DNA from: Amylibacter sp. IMCC11727
GTDB taxonomy: Bacteria; Pseudomonadota; Alphaproteobacteria; Rhodobacterales; Rhodobacteraceae
Assembly: GCF_029854195.1 (NCBI RefSeq)
Contig: NZ_CP122960.1
Location: 750,001-814,000, forward strand
DNA length: 64,000 bases
Direction: 5' to 3'
Position 1 is the stretch's first letter; each line of letters begins with the position of its first letter. The position numbers and the translations under genes are program-made. Shown here piece by piece: positions 57,232 through 64,000 of this stretch. Below the pieces are notes generated by a model. The model searched no databases. It was not told where the DNA came from and was given only the letters and a program-made list of their open reading frames with translations.

Positions 57232-58530
57232 ATGCTTAAGCAGCTTTTTGCAGGTGCTCTGGCGGCCGCAGTGGTCACAGGCGCATCATATGAAACAGCA
57301 CAGGCGGAGGACACACTTTACGTTCCTTCCTTGTCATACCGGACTGGCCCATTTGCGGGCGCTGGCGTTCAGATCGCCAACGGTTTCGCCGATTACTTTG
57401 CCATGCTGAACGCACGCGATGGCGGCATCGGTGGTGCAAAAGTGGTGATGGAAGAGTGTGAGACAGCCTACAACGCGCAAAAAGGCGTTGAGTGTTACGA
57501 AGCCACAAAGGGTAAAGGCGCGCTCGTCTATAACCCGTATTCCACAGGCATCACATTGCAGTTGATCCCAAAAGCACCAGTGGATGAAATTCCGATCCTG
57601 TCCATGGGGTACGGTTTGTCAGCGGCTGCGAAGGGTGAAACATTCCCTTGGACGTTTACTTATCCAGCGTCTTACTGGTCACAGATGTCTTCTATCCTGA
57701 AGTACATCGACGCAAACGGCGGTGTTGAAGGCAAAAAGATTGGCTTTATCTACCTCGACGTTGGTTACGGTAAAGAGCCTATTCCACTGCTTGAAGAGCT
57801 GGCACCGAAGATGGGCTTTGAAGTGGCTTACTTCCCCGTTGGTGTGAAAGAAATGCAGGCACAATCCGCACAGTGGTTGAACGTTCGTAAAGAGCGCCCT
57901 GACTGGATGGTGATGTGGGGCTTTGGCGCCATGAACGCATCTGCGATCAAAGAAGCTGCGAAAATCCGTTACCCAATGGATCGTTTCATCGGCAACTGGT
58001 GGGCAGCGGCAGACGTTGACCTGCGTCCAGTTGGTGAAGCTGGTAAAGGCTACATCGGTGCAAACTTCTCTGGTATTGGCACAGACTTCCCAGCCGTTCA
58101 GGACATGATCAAACATGTTGTTGAAGCAGGGAATTCGAAAGCGGACCCAGCAGACGTTGGTGGCGTTTTGTACAACCGTGGCATGTTCAACGCTGTGATC
58201 GTGGCAGAAGCCATCGCAGCAGCACAGAAAGCGACTGGCAAGAAATCCATCACAGGTGCAGACATGCGCGTTGGTTTGGAAACATTTGACCTGTCCGAAG
58301 CACGTTTGAAAGAGCTGGGCCTGGCTGGTTTCACAGCACCTATCAAAGGTGATTGTGCGGACCACGAGGGCGCGGGTTCCGTGTTCATGCAGCAGTGGAA
58401 CGGTTCCAGCTGGGACCAAATCTCAGAGCCGATTGCACCTATGACAGATGTGGTTGCTCCGCTTTTGACAGACGCTGCGGCACAATACGTAGCCGACAAG
58501 CCTGAGTGGAAAACACAGACTTGTAACTAA
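57232..58530 (+). CDS. ABC transporter substrate-binding protein (Liv/aromatic-acid type)
   Basis: The 432-residue periplasmic protein has a signal peptide (QLFAGALAAAVVTGASYETAQAE). The two-lobed fold starts with LYVPSLSYRTGPFAGAGVQIANGF and has DYFAMLNARDGGIGGAKVVME, the type I binding-protein layout of branched-chain or aromatic acid systems. GGGAGAATGC before ATG 57232 sets the start. Hairpins lie on both sides of the gene, which suggests it is made in excess over the permeases. The ligand is not readable. Confidence 0.92.
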   Translation: MLKQLFAGALAAAVVTGASYETAQAEDTLYVPSLSYRTGPFAGAGVQIANGFADYFAMLNARDGGIGGAKVVMEECETAYNAQKGVECYEATKGKGALVYNPYSTGITLQLIPKAPVDEIPILSMGYGLSAAAKGETFPWTFTYPASYWSQMSSILKYIDANGGVEGKKIGFIYLDVGYGKEPIPLLEELAPKMGFEVAYFPVGVKEMQAQSAQWLNVRKERPDWMVMWGFGAMNASAIKEAAKIRYPMDRFIGNWWAAADVDLRPVGEAGKGYIGANFSGIGTDFPAVQDMIKHVVEAGNSKADPADVGGVLYNRGMFNAVIVAEAIAAAQKATGKKSITGADMRVGLETFDLSEARLKELGLAGFTAPIKGDCADHEGAGSVFMQQWNGSSWDQISEPIAPMTDVVAPLLTDAAAQYVADKPEWKTQTCN

Positions 58531-58539
58531 GACCTTTGT

Positions 58540-58563
58540 CTGGCGCGGCACACGCCGCGCCAG
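58540..58563 (+). terminator. Ten-pair hairpin after the binding-protein gene
   Basis: CTGGCGCGGC-ACAC-GCCGCGCCAG is perfect over a four-base loop. The T-rich tail is weak (ATATCTTAATTT), so it likely stabilises the message or gives partial stop before LivF. Confidence 0.65.
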
Positions 58564-58590
58564 ATATCTTAATTTGATGGATTTTGACCC

Positions 58591-59415
58591 ATGCTAGACG
58601 ATGGAAAAACCGAAGAAACCTTGTTGCAGGTGAACAATATTGAGGTGATTTACAATCACGTCATCTTGGTCCTGAAAGGTGTGTCTTTGAGCGTTCCCAA
58701 GGGCGGCATCACCGCGCTGCTCGGGGGGAATGGCGCAGGCAAATCGACCACGCTTAAGGCGATTTCGAACCTGTTGTTGTCTGAGCGGGGTGATGTGACC
58801 AAAGGGACGATTGAATACCGTGGTCAAAAAGTTGCGGGCTTGTCGCCTGCGGAACTGGTGCGCCGCGGCGTGATCCAAGTGATGGAAGGACGCCATTGTT
58901 TTGGCCACCTGACCGTCGAAGAAAACCTGCTCACGGGGGCATATACCCGTAAGATTTCACGGGCCGAGTTGAAAGAAAGCCTCGACCTTGTTTACACGTA
59001 TTTCCCGCGTCTAAAGGAGCGCCGCAAATCGCTTGCGGGGTATACCTCTGGCGGGGAACAACAAATGGTGGCCATTGGCCGTGCGTTGATGTCCACACCC
59101 GAAACGGTGCTGCTTGATGAGCCGTCCATGGGTTTGGCGCCACAGTTGGTAGAAGAGATTTTCACGATTGTGAAAGACCTGAATGAAAAAGAAGGCGTGT
59201 CGTTTCTACTGGCGGAACAGAACACCAATGTGGCGCTGCGGTTTGCACACTACGGGTATATTCTGGAATCAGGCCGTGTTGTGATGGATGGCCCTGCGGC
59301 GGATCTGCGCGAAAACCCAGATGTGAAAGAGTTCTATCTCGGCATGTCGGATGAAGGGCGCAAATCATTCCGCGAAGTACGGTCGTACCGTCGTCGGAAA
59401 CGTTGGTTGTCTTAA
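58591..59415 (+). CDS. ABC transporter ATP-binding protein (LivF type)
   Basis: The 274-residue nucleotide-binding subunit has Walker A LGGNGAGKSTTLKAI, signature YTSGGEQQMVAIGRALMS and Walker B TVLLDEPSMGLAP. The C-terminus (FREVRSYRRRKRWLS) is longer and more basic than usual for LivF. It completes the transporter with the LivG subunit at 54260, separated from it by the permeases and binding protein. A GC hairpin and motif copy follow. Confidence 0.93.
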   Translation: MLDDGKTEETLLQVNNIEVIYNHVILVLKGVSLSVPKGGITALLGGNGAGKSTTLKAISNLLLSERGDVTKGTIEYRGQKVAGLSPAELVRRGVIQVMEGRHCFGHLTVEENLLTGAYTRKISRAELKESLDLVYTYFPRLKERRKSLAGYTSGGEQQMVAIGRALMSTPETVLLDEPSMGLAPQLVEEIFTIVKDLNEKEGVSFLLAEQNTNVALRFAHYGYILESGRVVMDGPAADLRENPDVKEFYLGMSDEGRKSFREVRSYRRRKRWLS

Positions 59416-59442
59416 TCGTTTTTCAGTTCGAATACATAGCAC

Positions 59443-59457
59443 GGGGGCGTTGCCCCC
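59443..59457. terminator. GC hairpin after the LivF gene
   Basis: GGGGGC-GTT-GCCCCC forms a compact six-pair stem, followed by motif copy 4. No T-tract lies directly after it. Confidence 0.4.
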
Positions 59458-59465
59458 AAACCCCC

Positions 59466-59488
59466 AGGATATTTAAGCTCAAAAGAAG
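59466..59488 (+). repeat. Intergenic motif copy 4
   Basis: AGGATATTTAAGCTCAAAAG matches the other three copies in layout (ATATTT, five bases, AAAAGAA) and follows the LivF hairpin. Confidence 0.5.
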
Positions 59489-59502
59489 AGCAGGGGGTGG
59501 GA

Positions 59503-60744
59503 ATGGAGGCCGAAGTGGGCGCTTTTTACGATGAATTGGAAACGCGGAGTGCGGATCAGCGTGCGGCGGATTTGGCCACAGCTTTGCCAGCACAAATCGC
59601 CAATGCGGTGAAGCATGCGGGTGGCTATTGCGCGTCTTTGAATGATGTGAACCCTGCCGATGTGGTGGATATGGCGGCCTTGGCGAAATTGCCAATGCTG
59701 CGGAAATCCGAACTGGGCGCAGCGCAGAAAAAAGTTACACCTTTGGGGGGATATGCCGCGCGGCAAGTGGCAGAGTTTGATCATGTGTTTCAATCACCAG
59801 GTCCAATTTATGAACCAGGGATGCGGGGCCGTGATTGGTGGCGCATGGGGCGTGGCCTGTTTGCTGCGGGCATTGGCAAAGGGGATGTGGTACAGAACTG
59901 TTTCTCTTATCACTTAACACCAGCGGGTATGATGTTTGAAAATGGGTGTGCCGCAGTTGGGGCAACAGTTTTGCCCGCAGGAACAGGGCAGACAGAATTG
60001 CAGGTGCAAGCGGCGCTGGCCTGTGGGGTTACGGCCTATACGGGGACGCCTGATTACCTGAAAATCATTCTTGATAAAGCGGATGAGATGGGCGTGGACC
60101 TCTCTCGGTTGACCAAAGCCTGTGTCGGGGGCGGAGCATTGTTTCCGTCACTGCGCCAAGAATATGCGGATCGTGGGATTTCTTGTTTGCAAGGCTATGG
60201 CACTGCGGATTTGGGATCCATCGCATATGAAAGCCCCGCGATGGAGGGGATGATCGTTGATGAAGGTGTGATCGTGGAAATCGTTACACCCGGAACGGGA
60301 AATCCTGTGGCGGAAGGCGAAGTGGGCGAGGTTGTTGTGACCACGTTGAACCCTGATTACCCGCTGATCCGATTTGCCACGGGCGATATGTCTGCGGTGC
60401 TGACAGGGCAAAGCCCGTGTGGGCGCACCAACATGCGGATCAAGGGCTGGATGGGACGTGCGGATCAAACCGCAAAGATCAAAGGGATGTTTGTGCGTCC
60501 TGAACAAGTGGCCGAATTGGTTGTCCGCCATGATGAAATTTCCAAGGTTCGTGTTGTGGTCAGTCGTGACGGCGAGGCGGATCATATGGAGGTACTTTGC
60601 GAAGCTGAGAACGGTGCGGACATCGGCAAAATTGAGGCGACCGTTAAGGATGTTCTAAAGCTTCGCGGGGCCGTGTTATTGCATAACATCGGTTCATTGC
60701 CAAATGATGGTAAGGTGATTGACGATCAACGCACCTATGACTGA
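59503..60744 (+). CDS. Phenylacetate-CoA ligase-like AMP-binding protein
   Basis: The 413-residue ligase of the PaaK group shows NCFSYHLTPAGMMFENGCAAVG, QGYGTADLGSIAYE, DYPLIRFATGDMSAV and the C-terminal GRADQTAKIKGMFVRPEQVAE. PaaK-type enzymes activate aryl acids such as phenylacetate to CoA thioesters. The start is ATG 59503, with GTG 59497 equally possible; the ribosome site is GGGGG. It follows the LivF gene by 87 bases on the same strand. With the transporter and first ligase it suggests a route for taking up and activating organic or aryl acids; the substrate is not known. Confidence 0.88.
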   Translation: MEAEVGAFYDELETRSADQRAADLATALPAQIANAVKHAGGYCASLNDVNPADVVDMAALAKLPMLRKSELGAAQKKVTPLGGYAARQVAEFDHVFQSPGPIYEPGMRGRDWWRMGRGLFAAGIGKGDVVQNCFSYHLTPAGMMFENGCAAVGATVLPAGTGQTELQVQAALACGVTAYTGTPDYLKIILDKADEMGVDLSRLTKACVGGGALFPSLRQEYADRGISCLQGYGTADLGSIAYESPAMEGMIVDEGVIVEIVTPGTGNPVAEGEVGEVVVTTLNPDYPLIRFATGDMSAVLTGQSPCGRTNMRIKGWMGRADQTAKIKGMFVRPEQVAELVVRHDEISKVRVVVSRDGEADHMEVLCEAENGADIGKIEATVKDVLKLRGAVLLHNIGSLPNDGKVIDDQRTYD

Positions 60745-60797
60745 CCCTTAGCGCCGATGCGTGTCAGGGTACACCATCGGATCTAAGGAGATTTAAA

Positions 60798-62462
60798 ATG
60801 GGAATTCGCACTGTTATCGGAGCCGCTTTGGCTGCCCTTTTGTTTGGGGCAGGGGGCGTATCTGCCAAAGACCTTGTTTTGATGGTTGGCAACGAAACCT
60901 ATCGCAATTTTAACAAAGTTCCCAATGCGCAGTCTGTTTTGCGCACCTCGCGTGCGTTCGAAGCCGCGGGGTATGAGGTTATTCAACTGACGGATGCGAG
61001 TGAGGCTCGTCTAAAGGACGCCTTTGATCAGTTTGAGCGGTTGCATGGCGATGCGGATCGGGTCGTGGTTGTGCTGGCAGGGCAGTTTATGAAGGCACGA
61101 TCTGGAACGTGGTTTGCGCCAACGGATTTACAATCGCCGTCGTTGTCAAACATCGGGTTTGATGCGATGCCCTTGTCGGCCATTCTTTCGTTCTTGGGGG
61201 AAAAGCCAGGCGGGGCCGCATTATTTCTGGCGCGAGTTAAGCCCCACACCCCCGTTGATGCGCCCATTCAAAAGGGCATTGGTCGGTTGCGGATACCCCA
61301 AGGGGTGATGGTGGCGGAAGGAACGCCGACACATGTGCAAAAGGCGCTGCTTGATGCGTTTTTGCAGCCAGATGTGTCCTTGGCGGAAGCGGTTGAAGCA
61401 TCGCCAAAGCTGAAAATTTCAGGGTTAGTATCTGATTGGGTGTCGTTGAACGAAACCCTTGATGCGGACATTGAGGAAGAAGTGGTCGTAGACCTCGGTG
61501 TTTCTGCGGCCTTGGCCGAGGAAGCATTTTGGCAGGCCGCGGATGCGATTGGCAGCAAGGCGTCCTACGAAACCTATTTGCGGCGGTATCCTTCGGGTGA
61601 GTTTGCAGAGCAAGCCCAGCAGATGCTGCAGGTGATAGCCGATGCAACGCCGAAATATACGCCCGAAGAAAAGGCTGAGCTGGATATGGCGCTGACGCGC
61701 AATGATCGGCGACGGGTGCAAGAACAACTGTCCCTGCTTGGTTTCAACCCAAAGGGTATTGATGGCCTGTTTGGGCCAGGATCACGCGCTGCGATCAAGC
61801 GGTTCCAGTCGTTGAATGGATTGGATGGGGATGGGTTTATGAACCCCAAAACCCTGCGCCGATTGCGCAACCAATCAGAAGAGCGTGCGGCAGAAATGGC
61901 CGAAGAAGCGGAGCGTGAAAAGCGCCGCCGTGATGCGGCCGATGCTAAACTGTGGGAACGCACGGGCGCACGGGGGACCGAGGCCGATTATCTGGCGTAT
62001 CTCAGTAAGTATCCCAAAGGGTTGTATTCTGCGGCGGCGCGCAAAGAATTGCAGCGCATAGAAGAAGAAAAGAATGCGTCTGCTAAGGCGGTTGAAAAGG
62101 CTGCGTGGGACGCGGCCAAAGCCGAGGACACTGTGCCAGCTTATCGCCGCTTTGTTGGGGACTATCCTGATGGGTCTTTCACACGGCTGGCGATTGCGCG
62201 GATAGATCAATTGACGGCTACGGATGCGGAAAAAGAACAGCGGGCCGCAGCGAAACGCGAAGAAGAGGCGCTGAAAATGAGCCCCTCTATGATGTTGCTG
62301 ATTGAACGAAAGTTGAAAGCGATTGGCCTGAAACCAGGAAAACAGGATGGCAACTTTACCAAAAACACCCGCGCGGCCATTCGGGATTATCAGAATGCCC
62401 GTGGCCTGCCCGTGACAGGATTTGTCACCCGGCGCACGGTTGTTCGGTTGATGTCTGAATAA
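60798..62462 (+). CDS. Exported pseudo-caspase protein with two peptidoglycan-binding domains
   Basis: The 554-residue protein has a signal peptide (AALAALLFGAGGVSAKD). Residues 24-200 follow a caspase/metacaspase fold (LMVGNETYRNFNKVPNAQ, AFEAAGYEV). The catalytic His-Gly site reads LAGQF (Gln96) and the Asp-Ala-Cys-Arg site reads LARV (Leu144, Arg146), so both catalytic residues are gone. The mid and C-terminal parts contain two PG_binding_1 domains, about residues 305-360 and 495-552, separated by Glu/Lys/Ala-rich coils and TPR-like repeats. It probably acts as a periplasmic, cell-wall-bound scaffold. AAGGAG six bases before the ATG. A strong terminator follows. Confidence 0.85.
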   Translation: MGIRTVIGAALAALLFGAGGVSAKDLVLMVGNETYRNFNKVPNAQSVLRTSRAFEAAGYEVIQLTDASEARLKDAFDQFERLHGDADRVVVVLAGQFMKARSGTWFAPTDLQSPSLSNIGFDAMPLSAILSFLGEKPGGAALFLARVKPHTPVDAPIQKGIGRLRIPQGVMVAEGTPTHVQKALLDAFLQPDVSLAEAVEASPKLKISGLVSDWVSLNETLDADIEEEVVVDLGVSAALAEEAFWQAADAIGSKASYETYLRRYPSGEFAEQAQQMLQVIADATPKYTPEEKAELDMALTRNDRRRVQEQLSLLGFNPKGIDGLFGPGSRAAIKRFQSLNGLDGDGFMNPKTLRRLRNQSEERAAEMAEEAEREKRRRDAADAKLWERTGARGTEADYLAYLSKYPKGLYSAAARKELQRIEEEKNASAKAVEKAAWDAAKAEDTVPAYRRFVGDYPDGSFTRLAIARIDQLTATDAEKEQRAAAKREEEALKMSPSMMLLIERKLKAIGLKPGKQDGNFTKNTRAAIRDYQNARGLPVTGFVTRRTVVRLMSE

Positions 62463-62467
62463 AACAC

Positions 62468-62507
62468 AAAAACGGCCCCCAAACTATGCGCTTGGGGGCC
62501 GTTTTTT
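62468..62507. terminator. Strong two-way terminator
   Basis: AAAAACGGCCCCCAA pairs with TTGGGGGCCGTTTTT around a nine-base loop, with T-tracts on both strands. It closes the caspase-like gene and the convergent Hint gene. Confidence 0.9.
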
Positions 62508-62533
62508 GCCTTAACCATTGATGGGCGCACAGA

Positions 62534-63670
62534 TTAGTGCATCAAAATGGAGCTTTCGCTTACAGACAAAGACATATGTGCAGCGGGACCGTAAGAGGTG
62601 TAATCGCTACGCAATTCTGGGAAGAGTTCGAACACTTCGTTACGCGCTTCGTCATCCAGCCCCGCCAGTGACAGATCGCCTGGATGGAAGCTCTTGGTCG
62701 GCAGGTTGTTTGAGAACACGATTTCATGTTTGTCGAACAGGATATGAATGTATTCAACGCTTTTGGTTGCGCTGTCGACCATCACAGATTGATCGGTGAT
62801 CAGACCCTTTGCAGGAGCGAGAACTTCGGTTTCGGCAAAGTTCAGCATTGTACGGGCGTTAGACACCAGAATGCGATGTTGCGGAGAAACGTGCATATCG
62901 CGGTCTGGCATGTTGGGGCCAAAGGCGTCCTTCTTGATTAAAACAGGGCGCAGGTTTGGAGAGGCTTGCAAGCGCGCGCCAGATACCTTTTTGCGGCCTA
63001 TCCAACGAATGGTTTGCAGGCCGCTGTCTTGGGTGACAACCACATCCCCGACGTTCAACGATTCTACGGCAATGTCGCCCAGAGGGGTTTTGATCAATGT
63101 GCCTGGGGTGAAACAAACGATGTCAAAGCTGATATCGTTGATACCGATCGTCCCTGCGTTGGATTGAGTTGGGCCGTTGGAAAAGCTGATATCGATGTTG
63201 GACACAGGACCAAGGAAACCGACAAGAACACTGTCTGCGGAGCCTGACCCGTCAAAGTTGTTGCTGGCCGCACCCGTGGCGGTCACCGTGTAAGTTCCAT
63301 CGCCGTTGTCCGTGACGGTTTGAAAAGCAGGGTCGATACTGCTGAAATCTACGGCAACGGGATTACCATCGGAATCAACGGCTGCAATTGTGACCGCATC
63401 GCTCCACGTATCACCGCCGTCCACATCGAGCAGTTCGAAAGACGCGTTATGAACGTTTTCGCCAAAATCAATGGAAGTGGTGTTCGGATTGGCCGTTGTG
63501 CCGCCAGACCCATAAATGAATCCCGAAGTGCCATAGGTTCCATTGGTGTCGGCAAAGAATGTCATACTGGTTGTCGTCACAGTCACATCCGCGTCGTTGC
63601 CAGTGGCTCCGTCTGATACTGTGTTTGTGCCGCCAGTTTGAAATACTGACCAATCTAATAAAGCTGCCAT
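62534..63670 (-). CDS. Hint-domain protein, secreted type
   Basis: The 378-residue protein has an N-terminal beta-rich, Thr/Gly/Asp-rich part (residues 1-180, DGDGTYTVTATGAAS and similar), like an adhesin or calcium-binding sheet domain. A Hint (hedgehog/intein) domain follows: C186FTPGTLIKTPLGDIAVE, LNVGDVVVTQDSG, DMHVSPQHRILVSNARTMLN, and a trailing FELFPELR. Hint domains can cut the peptide bond before their Cys. No N-terminal signal peptide is seen; such roseobacter proteins are usually exported by type I secretion. Divergent from the partial gene at 63925. Confidence 0.85.
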   Translation of the reverse strand: MAALLDWSVFQTGGTNTVSDGATGNDADVTVTTTSMTFFADTNGTYGTSGFIYGSGGTTANPNTTSIDFGENVHNASFELLDVDGGDTWSDAVTIAAVDSDGNPVAVDFSSIDPAFQTVTDNGDGTYTVTATGAASNNFDGSGSADSVLVGFLGPVSNIDISFSNGPTQSNAGTIGINDISFDIVCFTPGTLIKTPLGDIAVESLNVGDVVVTQDSGLQTIRWIGRKKVSGARLQASPNLRPVLIKKDAFGPNMPDRDMHVSPQHRILVSNARTMLNFAETEVLAPAKGLITDQSVMVDSATKSVEYIHILFDKHEIVFSNNLPTKSFHPGDLSLAGLDDEARNEVFELFPELRSDYTSYGPAAHMSLSVSESSILMH

Positions 63671-63804
63671 GATATACCCATCTTTTCTGCTCTAGGCCCT
63701 CAAATGGAGAGTGAAAGTGACCAAAACAAGGCGAGGGCGTTTCCATTTCATGACAATTTTAGGGGTTTCAGGACAAAAACGGCTTGCTGGGTTTTAAATT
63801 GCAA

Positions 63805-63838
63805 AGCGTATTGATTGTTTTAGCGTATTGATTGTTTT
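63805..63838. repeat. Two perfect tandem copies of a 17-bp unit
   Basis: AGCGTATTGATTGTTTT is repeated exactly at 63805-63821 and 63822-63838, in the 254-base spacer between divergent genes. It may be an operator with two sites. The rest of the spacer has no further gene. Confidence 0.7.
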
Positions 63839-63924
63839 GATGCGCGTGCCGATATAAAAGGTATCAACGAATTTTTTACCACGCGGGTCTAGTGATTAAG
63901 GCTCAAAGCGAAAGGTTTTTGCAC

Positions 63925-64000
63925 ATGGCTGTCTATCTGACCCCAGAAAGCGTTGCAGCGCGCTTGTCAGAGCAAGTTACCGAAGCGCAACGTTTATTGG
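63925..64000 (+). CDS. Partial gene at the window edge
   Basis: An ATG at 63925 with AAAGG nine bases upstream opens a frame MAVYLTPESVAARLSEQVTE that runs off the window after 25 codons. The start of a soluble helical protein is seen, but no family can be named. Confidence 0.5.
   Translation, partial: MAVYLTPESVAARLSEQVTEAQRLL

Overview
The window comes from an alphaproteobacterium of the family Rhodobacteraceae, most likely the marine roseobacter group. The rRNA operon end, an ECF sigma-E/ChrR pair beside its regulon, a fused TAXI-type TRAP transporter, a Hint-domain secreted protein, DUF3035 and DUF1674 proteins and the recurring intergenic motif near GAGTATTTTAGGACAAAAGA all point that way. 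The species was not identified. The ends are open: 23S rRNA is cut at the left and a gene starts at 63925 and runs off the right.

Layout. 1-4793: 23S 3' part, 5S, three small AT-rich genes, then initiator tRNA-Met. 4794-10348: a cytoplasmic sulfatase, a fused TRAP permease and its TAXI binding protein in one leftward operon, with a divergent LysR regulator. 10556-15847: acs, truA and the YcjX/YcjF pair. 15848-18247: a palindromic ACGCGT array with a CtrA-type box, then a likely nitric-oxide module (small membrane protein, group III truncated globin, divergent Rrf2 regulator) and a flavin monooxygenase. 18345-30511: housekeeping genes ileS, truB, rbfA, dapB, an RsmB-type methyltransferase, purH and lspA. 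30566-37019: a lipoprotein, an active/inactive M16 protease pair, mutL and rmuC.

37101-43681 is a singlet-oxygen response island: chrR-rpoE faces a six-gene operon (flavin oxidoreductase, DUF1365, chalcone-isomerase-like, MFS, DUF3833, SDR), with two divergent TGATCC-N18-TA promoters between them. This ChrR has serines in place of both zinc-ligand cysteines. A 302-bp MITE follows, inserted in the stop codon of the next gene. 44738-49354: a molybdenum formate dehydrogenase alpha subunit, a small unknown gene behind a 26-bp perfect palindrome, and a divergent serine hydroxymethyltransferase. 49402-60744: a hybrid kinase/response regulator pair facing an operon of acyl-CoA ligase, branched-chain-type ABC transporter (LivGHM, binding protein, LivF) and a PaaK-like ligase, which suggests uptake and CoA activation of an organic acid. 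60798-64000: a pseudo-caspase protein with two peptidoglycan-binding domains, a Hint-domain protein and the partial gene.

The least expected signals are an isoleucine-rich 16-codon leader ORF upstream of ileS, the 14-bp-pitch ACGCGT array, the ChrR cysteine loss, the MITE and a 118-nt near-continuous hairpin after ileS. All calls rest on reading the sequence; no database search was run.
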